Shown piece by piece: positions 10,761 to 24,554 of a stretch of DNA of 64,000 bases (its first letter is position 1; every line of letters starts with the position of its first letter). The translations under genes were made by a program, and so were the position numbers. This DNA is from Vandiemenella viatica (lineage: Eukaryota; Arthropoda; Insecta; Orthoptera; Morabidae), in NCBI GenBank assembly GCA_031002005.1, contig JARYHS010013630.1, positions 32,947,504-33,011,503 of the forward strand. The letters run 5' to 3'. Under the pieces are notes generated by a model. It saw only the letters and a list, made by a program, of their open reading frames with translations. It did no database searches and was not told the DNA's origin.

Positions 10761-12940
10761 TGTCCTGTCCGTCCTGTCGTGTCTATACTTAAGAATTAAA
10801 AAACGTACTAGATAAATTAATTCACTGAAGAGATATCATAAACACATTGAGCTGGCTGAATGGCTTAGTTACCGAAAGCCAAAAAAAAAAAATCTAACAC
10901 CAATTATAAAATTTTCTACTTACGTGAAAATTACACGTCATAACTGTGTAAAAAATTCTGAAATTTGAATTTAAGCAAACTGTAGACTTAAGCATGTTGA
11001 AGGTATTGAAGGTAACTACTAACAACCGTTTGAATGTGGCGGAAAAGGTGTGGCCAACCGACCAACTTGGAACCAGAGTCCAGTGGTGTCTCATGGAATT
11101 CCCTAGGGCAATCATCACTTTCCTTCCCGTTCCTTGCCCACAGTCATCTTCCGAGTCTAATGATCACGACGTTGGTATGCCGTAAATCCCTTATTTATTT
11201 TTTAATATCATTTCGTTCAATTCTATTTGCAGGTACACACAACATCGGAATTGTTTAGTAACAGGTTGCAAAAGGGCATGAAAGTTTTATTTCGAATTAC
11301 ACATTTTATACTTGTCACGTTTCACTAAATAAGATTATCAGGAAAATCAATTTGAAATTCAAGGGCGCGCCTGGCAAAGGGATTGAAACAGTGCCAAGTG
11401 TTGCCAACTGTCTGGGTCAAACGCACACGTGTGTCACCGGCAAACACCTGCCATGTGATTCACCTTCGCTTTGAAACACATACTACATACACATGGCACG
11501 TCCGAATGTGAAATGTTGATGATTGACGAATGTTTCATACGTATCCAGCAACCTTTTATGCACCGTGTTCCTAACTAATAGTTCAAAGTCTGCTTGTAAC
11601 CCAGCCTCCTTTCAACACAACATTCTCTATAGATTCATCACCGGATGATGGTATCAGTGTCGAAGGGAGTACGTCATGTACTTTGTAGCGTTTTCTGGCA
11701 ACACTCAAAATTGATTAAATGAAATTAAAAAATAGTTTAGTGGACCTGAAATTTTCAATAGGCATTTTCAATAAGCGTTTCCATAACTTATGTCTGACCC
11801 TTCACACTGCCGATCAAACATATCTTGTCACCCAATGTCTACCAGCCAGGCCCAAAGTCTATCTTACTTATCCAAGCTTAGACCGTGGCGATGTGTAGTG
11901 GAGTGTGTCTAAGGGAATAACAATTGTTTTGATTTAGCAGAGCTAATGAATGTTTGTAGCGGAATAATGAACATCACTTTTGTGCAGGAGTTTTCACGTT
12001 AGACGTCGCGTAGTTTAAAAGAAGCAATGCGTTTTACACCACATCTGGAGCACTGAAATCTACTCCCGTTCCATGTGCTCAGCAACATCGTTCAACGGAG
12101 CCATTCTAATTCTCTTCGGCTTTACATAGTTTCCTGAAATCATTAGAAGCGAATGCCGTAATGCCATCACCGAATTCTTTGCCGTTGTTTATCAACAATC
12201 CTCTCCCGGATCTAAATACCTCAACGTCGAAGAATAGCAAAACCTTAATTAAGAAATAAAAACTTTGGTCATAATACAAAATGCTGCTACTAGAAAGTCT
12301 GCGAAAATTCTACAACTTGTGTAAGCTTTTATATTCATAAAACATCAGAAGATCCCTCACTTACATTCCGAAGATCAAGGAAACCAGCCGTGGAAAATTA
12401 GGATTTAGTTTACAACAGCCGCGGAAATCTAAAATGGAAACACACGGCCTACAGAATAAGTTTAAGATATTGCTTATAAATTACGTTTTCGTTGATTGGT
12501 AGGCTTCCATGACCATCTTTGTTAATAATACCTGGGTTGTTTAAAGAGTTCTCGGGTCTCCCACCAGGGGAATGCCGTAATCTGACGCGACGTGTGGAAA
12601 TCGATATCGTACTTCATTTTCTGGCGAGGTCCAAAAAGTGTTATAAAGCTTATACACCGGTAAAACCATTCTTTCGGTACATGGGTTTTTCGGATAGTGC
12701 AACTTTTTTTTTTATTTCTTCCACTAAGTCTCCGGCTGACATAGTCCAGGCTTCTTCAGAGATACTATACAATAAAGTCACGGGATACCTCCTAATAACG
12801 TGTTGCATTCCCGTTTACTCGGCTAGGGGCAAAAATCCGAAGTGGCATTGATTCAAGTCGTCGGAAATCTCATGAAGAAATATTCATCCATGCTTCCTCC
12901 ACAACCTTCCACAATTGGGAAATTGTTGCCGGTGCGGAAC
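10761..12940. other. Mostly featureless, with SINE scraps
   Basis: A tail fragment of the main SINE lies at about 11,095-11,187 (TTCCTTCCCGTTCCTTGCCC followed by a TCTAATGATCACGACG-type end). A weaker trace lies near 12,130-12,200. The rest is AT-rich sequence without a supported coding frame. Confidence 0.5.
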
Positions 12941-13110
12941 GTTGTCTAGTAGGTCAGTAGTTAAGGCGCTTGTTTTCAAAACGCTTACTGCTCCACTCCC
13001 GGGTTCGGATCCCGGGAGGCGCAAGAATTTTGAGCGTTGTGTTTGATGATATGAGCGTGGTTCGGATTTCACGTTAAACTGTAGGCCCAGAGGAAAGGAA
13101 CCGGTTCTAC
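12941..13110 (+). repeat. Second SINE family, copy 1
   Basis: A tRNA-like head (AGTTAAGGCGCTTG, then GGGTTCGGATCCCGGG) is followed by a body ending ACGTTAAACTGTAGGCCC. The same end word recurs at about 49,200 (ACGTTAAACTGTAGGTC), so this is a separate SINE family from the dominant one. Confidence 0.65.
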
Positions 13111-13399
13111 CTCTGACAGAATGGCTTAGTATGTCTCCTTCGGTTTGTGGACTAAGTTACTTACAGAACTTTATGCACGAACTGGCCTATCGACAAAGTC
13201 CCGGATATATTCACTTGGATCTATACTTGGCCACCAAAAAGGTCAAAACATTCGCTGGATTTGTCCAGAATGTTTCTCATACAAATCGTGAACGATTTTG
13301 GTAATCGTTGTTTGCGAACATGAAGGCAATGAATGGATCCAAATGGTCTCCAAGTAGCTGAACATAATCATTTCCATTCATATCGCAGGTGACAGTTGA

Positions 13400-14770
13400 G
13401 ATGAATTAGTGTCTTAGTCAGGAGATCCTTCAGGATTGTCTGACTGCATTTATCGACCTTTCGGTGGCTTACGAAACAGTGTGGAGAGAGGGCTAATATA
13501 TAAATTTCTTCGTGTAATTCCATGAAAACTTATTGCACGCCTATTAGACAACATCCTTAATGACCAGGTGTTACAGGTTGTCATGGGTAGTGATGTCAGC
13601 TCTCAGAGGAAACTTAAGAACCGCCTACCACAGGGATCAGTGCTTGCTCCACTCCTTTTCAGCCTATATATCGCAGACATGCCGAAAACAAGATCAAAAA
13701 AGTTTGGTTATGCCGACGACTGGGCTCTCGCCACGAGGTGCAGGTCAATCGAAACGTCTGAATAAATCTGGAAACAATGGCAAAATATTTCCGTAGGTGC
13801 GACTCCAACCCAATGCTTCTAAAACAGAAGTTACCTGCTTCCATCTAAATAGCAAACTCGCTAGAAGGGAACTTAACATACGGTTCGAAGAAACCATTCT
13901 TACCACAATAAAACACCAAAGTACCTGGGTGTTACCCTTGACCGAACATTGTCCTTTAATGCACATCTAACGAAAATGACTGAGAAGCTAAAAACAAGAA
14001 ACAATATCATTCAAAAACTATGTGGTTCCTCCTGGGGTGCATCGACCTCCACTCTCCGCTCGTCTGCTCTGCGTCTTGTCTTCTCGGCTGCCGAGTACTG
14101 TGCCCCGGTCTGGTTGAATAGCCCGCACGTGAGAAAAGTGGACACCAACTTAATAACGCTATGCGTATGATTGCAGGCGTGATCAAGACAACTCCCACAG
14201 ATGGCTCTCGATACTGAGCCACATACCACCACCTAACCTGCGACGGATAAATGCTCTTACACGTGAGTACAAGAGAATAAGGACAACAGAAACTTACCGA
14301 TCCACCAAGATATTAAGGATGCCAACATCAACAGGCTTCGCTCTAGAAAACCGCCAATGAAATCGGCAAGGGATGCTATTCGTGAAGATTTTAACATCAC
14401 CAAAGCTTGGATCAGGAGTGGACTGTACACCAAAACAGCAGCTTACCTTGCATTACACAAAAGCCACCAGGTTTTGATTTACCTCGTAAAACTTGGTCCA
14501 CACTCAACAGAATCAGAACTCGGCATGGCAGATGCGCACACTCTATACCAGTGGGGCAAGCAACCATCCCCCTTATGCGAATGCGGAGAGATTCAGACTA
14601 TTGGTCATATTATTGAAGAATGTCCTATAAGATCTTACAGTGGTGATCCTGTGGACTTCCTGCTGGCAACTCAGGAATCGATAAACTATATTAATAAACT
14701 AGATATAGTATTTAATCTTGTAAAGATGCAGTGTATATATTTTATCAATGTTCTTAAAAGTGTCTGAATT
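13400..14770 (+). pseudogene. Dead non-LTR retrotransposon (reverse transcriptase and C-terminus)
   Basis: A 5'-truncated LINE relic. In order, in shifting frames: a palm segment reading FIDLSVAYETVWREG (about 13,450), the block LPQGSVLAPLLFSLYIADMP with the catalytic box FGYADDWAL (13,625-13,730), the thumb words YLGVTLDRTLSFNAHL (about 13,920), the segment SSWGASTSTLRSSALRLVFS (about 14,030), and a C-terminal stretch at 14,357-14,767 with a Cys/His cluster CECGE-IGHIIEECP. Several stops and frameshifts interrupt it. It ends in an ATAAATAAATAAAT tail at about 14,780, the usual 3' end. It belongs to the Jockey/CR1 type by general appearance. Confidence 0.85.
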
Positions 14771-14824
14771 GCATATGATAAATAAATAAATTTCCATTCA
14801 ATGGTCGGTTTAGTTTTATCACAA

Positions 14825-15750
14825 CTCCCAGTCCATGAGCCATCACCGCATGCACAGGGTCTTCCTGAACTCATGGATCCATGGCCTCATGGGGTCTGCA
14901 CATACTCGAACACTACCATCAACTATTACCACCTGGAGCCGTGACTCATCTGATCACGCAACCATCCAGCGTCCAACAGATACGTTCACGAGCCCAGGAC
15001 AGGAGCTGCAGCCGATGGCATTTTGTTAGCAGAGGGCATTCGCGCCGATCTTCTGGTGTCATATAACAGCAATGTCGAATTGCGCTGCACTGTTTGTTGT
15101 GCCAACGTCCTGTCATACGTCTCACATCGAGTGTTACTGTCCTTAGACGCAGTGTCTCCTGTCTGTCAACATCTCGACGCAGACGACGCTAGCTAGCATC
15201 GGTCATTATTTAAGTAGATGAGGTCAGCCACTGCGTTGTCCATGGCGGGAGGTAATGCCTTTTTTTTATGCTTTACGCTTCGTCGATGCCAACGTCGAGG
15301 TTATTCGAGGCGGGAAAGGACGGTAAGGAATTCGGTCATGGCATTTAGAAGGAAGCATCCCAGTATTCACCTGGAGTGATTAGGGGAATTTATGGAAAAC
15401 CCAATCTGGATGCCGGAGATTCAAACCCGCGACATCCCAAATGCGATGCCAGAACGTTAACCACTCACCCACCATGCTCGGTGGTAATGGAAATGACATA
15501 TTCACGGCACTCTCCTGTTACTGAGGATAACGGAATGTTGAATTCACAAATGGGATTCCAACTACCATTCCACGTCCAAAGTCTTTAATTCATTTCGTGC
15601 TACTTTGTTCACGTGAGAAAATGTTTCACACGACTCGCGAGAGTATAACTGTAAGGCCACTACACTGCACGGTATATATTTTCCGCGTGTGCTGTTGCCA
15701 ATCTAGATATTTGCATCTTCCTATCCCATGACTTCTGACACTTCGGTGTA
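14825..15750 (-). mobile_element. Decayed Tc1-like element, 3' part lost
   Basis: The right end, ATCCCATGACTTCTGACAC then TTCGGTGTA, agrees with the terminal repeat I know from a widespread arthropod Tc1-like family. The interior on the minus strand follows the course of its transposase gene but is interrupted by stops. The left inverted repeat is missing; the element is cut off at about 14,825, next to the LINE tail. A SINE is nested at 15,258-15,482. This is a different family from the intact copy at 9,173. Confidence 0.6.
15258..15482 (-). repeat. Main-family SINE nested in the dead Tc1 element
   Basis: Full-length copy of the dominant SINE in minus orientation: body words at the left (GAGGCGGGAAAGGA, CACCTGGAGTGATTAGGG), tRNA-like head at the right (TTCAAACCCGCG, ACCATGCTCGGT). 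It is flanked by the 7-bp duplication GGTAATG at 15,251-15,257 and 15,483-15,489. Confidence 0.85.
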
Positions 15751-18105
15751 TTTGTTTACCTGTTTACTTGCAAAGAACGCCAAGCGTCATGAAGTACGAG
15801 TTCTAACCCGCCGTCTGTGTTGAAATTATTGCATCTAATGCTTCGGACGCTCGTCTGGGCTACGACTAATCTTTTCTCTACAGCAGGCTTGTGTCCTCAG
15901 AGTTGACAGAGTGCCCGGTGTTGACCGCATGGTAAATTACAGCAGATTTGTCTCTGTCATAGTGGCGGATATTTTATGCATGTCTATCTGCAACAGTAAG
16001 ACCAATTTTACAGAATGTGAACATCGTTCTCAACTGCAAGGAATTTCATAAATATCCGCGAGTTTGCGCGGGTGAAAACGGTGTTTCTTCTTCCTAGTGA
16101 ATGACCGGCCAAGCTTTCAGTGTGACTTAACTGTTTGCTTCAACGATTTCAAGTTCGGTCTATGACTCCACGTAAGTACGAAAGAAGGTGAATTTTCTAA
16201 GGAAAAAGCTGGTACTCATTAATCCTGGCTGGCTTTGCTAAGTAATTTGTAAATAATTATAGTAACACTAAAGAAGGTTGTAATACGTCAGCTGAAAACT
16301 AAGCAAAATAAAAAAGCGACAATCCCGAAAAACTGGGTCCATTATATTAGAAAATGTTATTATCATATTTTTAACCGCTATTCAGAACGGAATAAATTCG
16401 TTACGCTAAAATAGAGTAGGCTATATACACTTCATAAATATTACGTATGGAATTTTATCGCTTCATTTCCTTGCAAAGAATGATCCATGCGAATTGAGGA
16501 AAGAGGCAATTCTGATTATCTTTCATATATGCATTTCAAAATCTTCGCAGATTATTCTACACAGCCGGGTCTCGAACCCACGTCTTCCCGAGCGCAAAGC
16601 TCCGCCAGGTTTGAAGCTGTTATTATTATGTCAAAAATAATAACTCTCACCCGAACAAGTTCCATTACACTGAAGTAAAATTCATATAATCTACAGATAC
16701 TACTTATGGCGATGTATCCCTTCAGTTCCTTGTAAGTAATAACATTAGTGGCACACGCGCATTTTGCAAATTCCAGCAGGAAATCGAAAGCACGTTCTCT
16801 TATGCATAAAATTTGATTCCATCTTAGGATCAATTACATTCAGACTAAATTACAAGTTAATACGATTACGATTCTCTTACTGTATTTTATTACAAGATTT
16901 GGTTAGTTAAATCAGTTTAATTAATTAGTGGTTCGTGGTACTAAAAGGATCAAGATTTATGGGAGTACATTACAAACAACATTGTAAGCCACGTGTCTCT
17001 GGAAGGGGAGGTGAAGTGGGTGGCCTGCATGTGCGCCAGTCGATCCGTTACTAATAATCTTAGTTACCACGTCCAAACTGAGGTTATGTCACCCTGTCTA
17101 CGGCGCATGAAGCGGAGTCATTTGCTAATAAACCCCTATTGTAAAATAGGTTAAGCCACTTTCAAGCATTCCGTCACAATGACATTGAAAAAGGTCTATT
17201 ATATCTTAGGTTAGGGACAATAGACGGCCACGTTATGGCCACCGATATACTCACCGTCTACGTGCATCAGCAAGGTTCTTTTGTATTTTAGATTAGTGGG
17301 GGAGTGCGGTAACATCAGGGAGAGTAACATCATTAGGATTATTATTTTCCCACTTTCGCTGCCACTTATGTGTATAGTAGTTACAAAAATAAAAGTCAGC
17401 TAGCGGCACGGCACCTTCACGCCGTAGTTGCCCGCCGCGTAAAAGATCCCCTTCTCACCGACTTCGCCCATCGCAATCCTCCTCAGATACCATCAGCTTG
17501 TCCGCCGCCCCCCCCCCCGCCTATCGCACGGGACACCGAGAGTCTGAAGGGTGATGGCAGACTGCTAACCAGGCTCCACCTGACACTCTTACTTTTTATC
17601 TGCAGTGGATGCGGTGACGGCGGTCTGTGGTACTTGATCACCAAGCCGAGCAGTCGACTGTGGTGTTTGCGCGGTTTTCCACATTCCACACAGCGGAAGC
17701 AAGGCCGCAATCCGATTCTGCCGCATAAACGTTGGAACTGGGACGCTGGCCCCGGGTGGTAATTCGAGGGGGGTGGCAAAATGTTGTATCAAGAGCGGTA
17801 AATTGTGTGGCGACAGTCTCTTATTTAGCTCTACTACTGCTCCGGGTGGCAACATTCGGGGTGGCCTCTATGGGTGCGGCAACATACTGTTCGTCTTCTC
17901 CGGCACCAGTGTGGACAAATACGCATAGGGATAGGGCCGACTTCGGTTGTTGAGTTCAACACGACTGCATTTGCCACTGCCGCATACCTGACCGGATTAT
18001 GTGCGAAGGCTGTGATTTGATTGCATTGTATCCGTAGCCGGCTCCGATTTTTGTGTTTATGAGGTGGAGAAACAGAGTAGAAACCTGAATCAGGGCGCTG
18101 TCGGG
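15751..18105. other. No supported gene; GC-rich part at 17,400-17,960
   Basis: 15,751-17,340 is AT-rich. A minus-strand SINE head with a B box (GGGTTCGAGACCC) lies at about 16,560-16,620. 17,400-17,960 is clearly GC-rich with a poly-C run at about 17,510. It holds overlapping open frames on both strands, none with a recognisable motif or splice structure, so I leave it as an unassigned GC-rich block, probably repeat-derived. Confidence 0.4.
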
Positions 18106-18316
18106 CAGGGCCGGCGCTAGGAATTTCGGGCCCGGGGTAAAATGGGCGACCTTTTTTTTTTTTTTTTTTTTTAGCCCGACAAACTGGCTGGAGGACAATG
18201 GGTGAATTCTTGACTTCATGGCCTGAGGGCCCCTACAATCGGTATTCGGGGCCCCCCATCAGCCGGTGGGCCCGGGTACTTTTGACCCGCGTACCCCCCC
18301 CCTAACGCCGGCCCTG
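18106..18316. mobile_element. hAT-type MITE, 211 bp
   Basis: The ends CAGGGCCGGCGCTAGG and CCTAACGCCGGCCCTG are inverted repeats. An exact 8-bp duplication, CTGTCGGG, sits at 18,098-18,105 and 18,317-18,324, the hallmark of hAT insertion. The interior is GC-rich with a poly-T run and has no coding capacity. Confidence 0.93.
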
Positions 18317-20769
18317 CTGTCGGGTAATGGTATGCGTTTGGTGAATCTTTGGACAGGTGGTATTCAGAGGTTCCAAAATCCCGCGATTACTAGAGCGGTT
18401 GATGAGGGAAAGCAGCTGTGAAGTAAAAATTGGACTGACAATTCCCTGTGCATGGTCAGGCACTTTGTGGGTATTAAGTGCAGCAGTGGGAGCGCGTGCA
18501 AAGGATGTTTGTGGAAGTTGCCGTAAAACACAATCAGGAGTTGATATTATGAAGGAGCTACGGATGGAGTCATTGGAAGACAGGAGTCTAGTGAAGGGAA
18601 ATGCTGAGTGAGTGAATACGGCGTACATTAGCAATGTGGTCTGGGTGAACATAGTATAATAATTCACAGTAGCAGTACATATATGGAATGAAATTAGTAT
18701 GACCACAAGCTGGCACTTGATTTCAAGTATGGGGAGTGAGAGCATTTTCTTTTGCAGGCTGGGAAGTGAGGAAATGAAATAAATTATAGAGGAGTATACT
18801 GAGAGTATTAAAAAACTAAAAAATCCTAAAATAAAAAGTAGGGAAATTGCCACCGAGCAAATTCCCCTTCGCAATTAACCATCATTAAACATTAATGCAA
18901 AAACAAAGACGTGAAATGTTTACTGAAGACTGCAATCGCGTGGTGGAGCTAATTTATTTTTCTTGGACAGCATAGCTTTCAATGACTATTTTTTCTAATC
19001 CCATAGGGTAATTAATAACATTTTCGGGGGTCTACAATCTTAGGAAAAGAAATGCTGATTAGATGCACAATCAGAAACGATAGTTGAACATTTTATAGAA
19101 AGAACCACTGAAGTGTGTATCCTTAGTATAAACAAACTATTTCTTCAGCAGTTACTTCAGATATCTCAGGAATATACTACGTCAAATATAGAGTTGCAAA
19201 CCTGTGTAAAGATCTTGAAATCTTTAAAGTGCATAATTACGTGACCAATGAGTATCGCCAAACAATTTATTTATTTATTTAACCACCACAAAGTCATTAC
19301 GCAAACAACGCCTAAGAATCGCGACAGACGTACAGTTTAATGTGGAGTCCGAACGAAGCAGCATACTGTACATAAACAAAGCAAAGATCGCCACATGTGA
19401 GGATCTGTTCACTAATAGTTAAAATTCCCGTCAAGATCGAAATTCAGATCGACTGTCAGCCAGGTACCCACCAGACCACAGAATAACTGAACACAATCGT
19501 GAACTAAACTGGAAGTTTGCACAGCATTGTTAGGGCTTAGTCTCTGATCGTTATATACAAACTAGCCTCTAACCTCATAATGACGGGTGAAAGAAATGTT
19601 CTGGCAACTGATTGCGGTTGACTATATAAATATAATTGTTATTATGTAATGCTCATAACCTTATTTTGTAATGTGTACATATTTCGGTTGTAGTTTATAC
19701 AGCGATACTGATGGAACTTTTACTGAATTAATGATGTCAGAATTAGGGAACCAATGAAATTAAAAATAAATTAGGAATCCCAAAATTTTATGCTTTAGCG
19801 CATGATATTGGTTTAATTACTGGTCCAGGGTTCATTCAGCATGATAAATACGGAACTACTTCTCTCCGTATGAAATAATAACTTCAGTTACTCGGCGCTA
19901 ATTATTTATGAAACTAAATTCATTGTGAATTATTCCGTTAAACATTATGTCAGTTATCACTCTGTACCTGTGTGAATTTCGACATGACCACGACTTCTAT
20001 TAATATCACTGTTCATAGCTTCTATTAATAGTGTACGAATACATTCATTGTCTAAATTTGATCCACTGGAAATGTTTACGATGTGTCTGATATAGTGACA
20101 TTAGTAATAAAAGCATCTAATAATCAATATACTAACTTAAAGGCAGTACATACTTTTACTTCAGTGTTTCGTAAAATCATTTCTTCGAGTATATTACAAC
20201 AGTGACTTAAAATATCTACGTTGGATATAAATATCTTGTAAGCCCATCAAAAATGACGTGTTAAACGCAGTATTTAACCATTTCGTTTCCTCGCTAACTA
20301 ATTATAATTTTCATCAAATAATGTTAATTATCTTGAAAATGATGTAACGTAGATATTTGTTAGCTTACCGCATCAACGGTATCGCTGTACAGAGAGAATA
20401 AGAAAAAGCTACATTTAACGAATTTTAATTAACAAAAAGCTTCTAATGATTAATATGCCGATTTTTACGAAATACACACTTTTCTCTTAGTGTACTGGTG
20501 GCTCATTTAGTCGTGGATGCTCAGCAAAACAGAACTGTTATTAAATAACGTCAGAGTGTGACAGATATCGGTACATCGTAACAAATTCTCTGGTACTGTG
20601 GACTCATTATTCAGTATGTATAATAGGTATACTAATCCGCTTTATTCGGTCGTAAATGTATACGGACACAATAAAAGAGAGTATTCTTTGTACTTTTCAG
20701 TTTGTCTTTCAGACTGCTTCGCCCTTATCGATTTTTCACTATAATTTGTTGCTAATCTAATGCAGCCAT
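18317..20769. other. No recognisable feature
   Basis: AT-rich. A 190-codon frame on the minus strand (18,302-18,874) overlaps the MITE end and shows only biased hydrophobic composition. A short TTTA run lies near 19,265. Confidence 0.5.
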
Positions 20770-21240
20770 CATCCTTAGGAAACTTTTCCTAGATTTCCGC
20801 TTGTGTCTGGTGAGATGCACCTGAATAATGGATGAGCAGCGTTTTGATTGACCTTATTTCTTTCTACCCGTGCAGCTACTTCCCGTCTTATATCAGGGAG
20901 AGTGATTCCTGCCAGACCATGTAGTTTTTCAATTGGTATGGCTCTGAGGCAACCCGTAATAATTCTACTAGTTTGTACCAAACGCGGCAGGCATATTCTG
21001 CAGCAGAATAACACAGTACAAGAGCTGATGTTAAGAGCGCTACGTGAGGTGTATCCTGAGAGTTGCAACAGGAATTGTTGCGTCCTGAAACTAGGCTTTT
21101 TATAAGTGAGGGAGCGATCCAGTATAACTCCGAGATATTTTGGATTGAAGCAGTGATCTACTCGTAGTTTATCCTATATGGAACAATACCTGCGAAGAAG
21201 GTAGCACAATAATATGTAAGTAGTTAATGAACTTCATTTA
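20770..21240 (-). pseudogene. LINE reverse-transcriptase C-terminal fragment
   Basis: The minus strand translates to LRAIPIEKLHGLAGITLPDI and RREVAARVERNKVNQ, matching the C-terminal region of Jockey-like reverse transcriptases (a conserved LAGI-PP-IRR stretch). It is short and isolated, with no catalytic box. Confidence 0.65.
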
Positions 21241-21369
21241 TATTAAGCCAAAGAGTAGCATTGAAAATCAAGAAGAATTGGAACAGCATTCAGATTTTAT
21301 AACAGTTCGGCTCTTACGTTCTTAGCTGTTTCATCCGGAAATGGATGTGATTAAAGATATCTTTAGAAT

Positions 21370-21715
21370 GACGGGCTTTTTGCAAACAGAGTGGTAAAGT
21401 AGAAATAGTGAAAGAATAGAGAGAGAAATGAAGAAAGGCCGGCAAAGATGAAGGACTAAGATTAAAAGAGAATAAAACTGAGTATGTATAGCTTGTAGCA
21501 AAAGACGGGTTAGGAGAGGTGAAGTTTCCGGTTTCGATTGTAATAGCAATTGGAGAGTTTAAATATCCAGCTTGACGTATTACTACAAAGATTATTTAAA
21601 GAAATAAGGTGTAGCATTCGGAGGATTTGGAGCAATTGGAAAATAATGATGGGGCCGTTGTGAAAGAGGGTTGTATCTGGAAACAAAACGAAAATTTAAA
21701 ATATGGTGCTGGGAT
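21370..21715 (+). repeat. Unclassified interspersed repeat, copy A
   Basis: A direct repeat of 23,340-23,660, sharing GGACTAAGATTAA, GAATAAAACTGAGTATGTAT, GGAGAGTTTAAATATCCA and AAAATATGGTG in the same order. No coding frame or terminal structure was recognised. Confidence 0.8.
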
Positions 21716-23339
21716 TAGTATTTGCAATTCAGCAATGTGGTATCCTGCATTATCTGGCAGTCTGGTGGATCCCGCACAAAATTAAGCAGAACCTCAATCT
21801 GCAAAATGGGACGAAAACGTGTTTTAGTCTGCGTAACCTTTCCTCCCTTTCGTCACTTTCCTGCCATTATCTGTCTCTACCGGTTTTATTACCTCGTTTG
21901 CCTATTCTTCAAATTTGACTCGCGGCAACAAATGTGTGTTTTTGTCATATTTCTTTGTTTGTAAGTAAATAGATTCACTTCTACTTTTTTTTAAGTTTGT
22001 TCTTATTGTACGTATTACTATAATTTGAGTTATGTCGTCCTATTGCAAAATTAGCTCCCAGATAATACACTCAAAGATGATTCAATTGCAATTGTTTTTG
22101 AGAAGGAAGTCGGAATAATACAAAAAGAAAGTTAAAACTATTGAAAGCTATTTCAAAAAACAAAAATCTATGGAATAAATAGTTTCAAGAATGCATTGCA
22201 AAAATGTTTTTCTCATACATTGTTTCTTCACTTCATCAGATTTGACATATCTGGTTTTAAAAAGTGTATTTCAACTTTGTAATATTGCTGCTAAAATTGT
22301 AAAACCTATTGCCACAAATAATTGTGCAGTTTGAATATCTCATGAAGCAAAGAGAAACATTTTCGTTGAGTTTTGATGAGTAGACATCCCAAAAATACGT
22401 CCAATACTTGAACGATTATGTTCACCGCAAAGAAACACATTTTAATCTTCGCTTGCTTAGTATACTCGGTTCGTGTAGTTTAGTCAAATAACGGTTGATA
22501 ATATTTGATCTCGATCTCTAAACTAATGTTATTGGCTTAAGATCTGACGGAACAAGTATCGTGGCAAAAGTTGGTGAACTTCTGCCTTGGTGGCTGCAAT
22601 TGTGCTTTTTCACACAATTGGCTGTTGACGTATTATACAAAAAACCTACTGAAAGAAAACTCGAACGCACCGACTGATTAGGACGAAGACGACGAAGAGA
22701 TGGACGGGACAATCGAAACACAAAGCGTGACCGTGACTGGATCATACACTGACTGAAGTGGTTTCCTAATATAATGATCTCAAAAAAGTTCGAAAACTTG
22801 TTAAGCTATTCAAGAAGTCTTTTATTTATGAACATTTCAATCAAACCAACGAGCGAGTAGGGTGAAATGGCAGTCTCGGCCACAGACTTTAATTCTTTCT
22901 AAATAAAGTGATAGTTTGACTGCTCAGTAGATAGATGGACCTTTTTCAAACTGATGTGGTTTACTGTAAGTCATGTAATGTGATACGAAAACATACCATA
23001 TTTGATTATTTATTTGGAAACTAGAATTAGACTTAAAACAAAAGTGCAAAAGTGCAATGTATATTTAAGGAAGGATAGAAATTTTTAAATTAATGTTATT
23101 TTGCTAATTATACAGTAATACTGTTAACCGTTGATTTCTATAACGTAACATTTAAGTTGATTTATGAATTCAATAAATAGACGTTTATTATTTATTTTGA
23201 TAACACTTAAAATCTGTGCCGGATCCTGCGGTATCACAAGGGATCGACCATTCCCGTAATCCGCAAATGCGAGACTGAAAAAATTGCAGGATTGCAATCT
23301 TTACGCAAACGACGTGGTAAATTTCAAGGACAGTAGAGA
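21716..23339. other. No recognisable feature
   Basis: AT-rich spacer between the two copies of the interspersed repeat. No supported coding frame. Confidence 0.5.
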
Positions 23340-23660
23340 TACTGATAGAATGGGGGGAGGAAGGAAGAAATGCCGGCAAAGACTAAGGACTAAGATTAAC
23401 AGAGAATAAAACTGAGTATGTATAGCTTGCAGCAAAGGACTAATTAGGAGGGGTGGAATTGCCAGATTCGATTGTAATAGCAGTTGGAGAGTTTAAATAT
23501 CCAAGTTGCTATATTACTACAAATACCATTTAGAGAAATAAGTTGTGGCATTCGGGGGATTTGGAGCTATTGGCAAATTATGACGAGGCCCTTGTAAAAG
23601 ACGATTTTAAGAGTAAACAAAGCGAAAATTCAAAATATGGTGTTGGGACTATCACTAATT
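23340..23660 (+). repeat. Unclassified interspersed repeat, copy B
   Basis: Second copy of the repeat at 21,370-21,715, same orientation, with about one difference every seven to ten bases by eye. The upstream 23,210-23,330 may also belong to it. Confidence 0.8.
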
Positions 23661-24554
23661 TATGACAGTAGGATCATAATGGTCAAAGAGATACGACGTC
23701 ATCACCCGCCAGAACGGCAGCCAGTCGAAACATTTAGAGCAGTTTACATGCCATGCTGACAGATGACCTCTTCCATTAACAAATGACGCGTTTCGTGGCT
23801 AGTCGATTGATCAGTGGTAGAACTGGCCCAGGGAAAAAAATGAGCACGCAAAGCTATATAAGCGATATAACGATCTGATAGTGCGCGGAGATGACGGCGC
23901 GAGGAAGAAAGGAGTGAGTGAAGATGAGGAATCTTCTGGAACAGCAAACGCCAATGGTCCAAAATGAAATACAATGAAGACTAAGATTGTTTTAAAAATT
24001 ATAACAGAAGTATGTAACAACTAAAACATAAATTTATTTTTAATCTATTCTTTGTTTAGATGTCAGTTCTCATGGGTGAGAAGATACAACAAGCAACAAA
24101 AGAGTAGAGAGAAAAAACCCAGACAAGTCTGTGTATTGCTTTATCTTTGTGTGAATACTAGACGAACAAAATATGTCTCATCTTGCTACCAAATTCGTTC
24201 AGACCAGCTCCAGTTTTACTTCGGGTTTTTTTTTTGTACGCTGAGAATGAGGAAGTAAGACATGTTCCATCCGTTAATAGTTCCTAAGTGGTACGTAACA
24301 TGTTACCAATCTCTACTGGCCTACCGCCCCCATTTCGAATGAAAAACTACTCACCGCATCCATTTCACAAAAAAAAAAAGAACACGACGATTCATCTCCT
24401 TCTAATCAATAATGTAACTTATAGAGCTCCAACGTTTTATGGTTAGTAACGCACTTTTTCAAACAGTGATTCAATGGCATCTGTTTTAGGTGAAATGTGC
24501 TGTATCAAATATTGAAAAACAAAGAAAAGCAACAAAATCCTTTCGGGTGTCCAG

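Noticed and set aside
17370..17855. Overlapping frames of 88-130 codons in GC-rich DNA
   Set aside because: Open on both strands, no motif, no phased splice structure.
18302..18874. 190-codon minus-strand frame with a hydrophobic start
   Set aside because: Begins in unremarkable DNA, runs into a hAT MITE terminus and shows no domain; a signal-like start alone is not enough.
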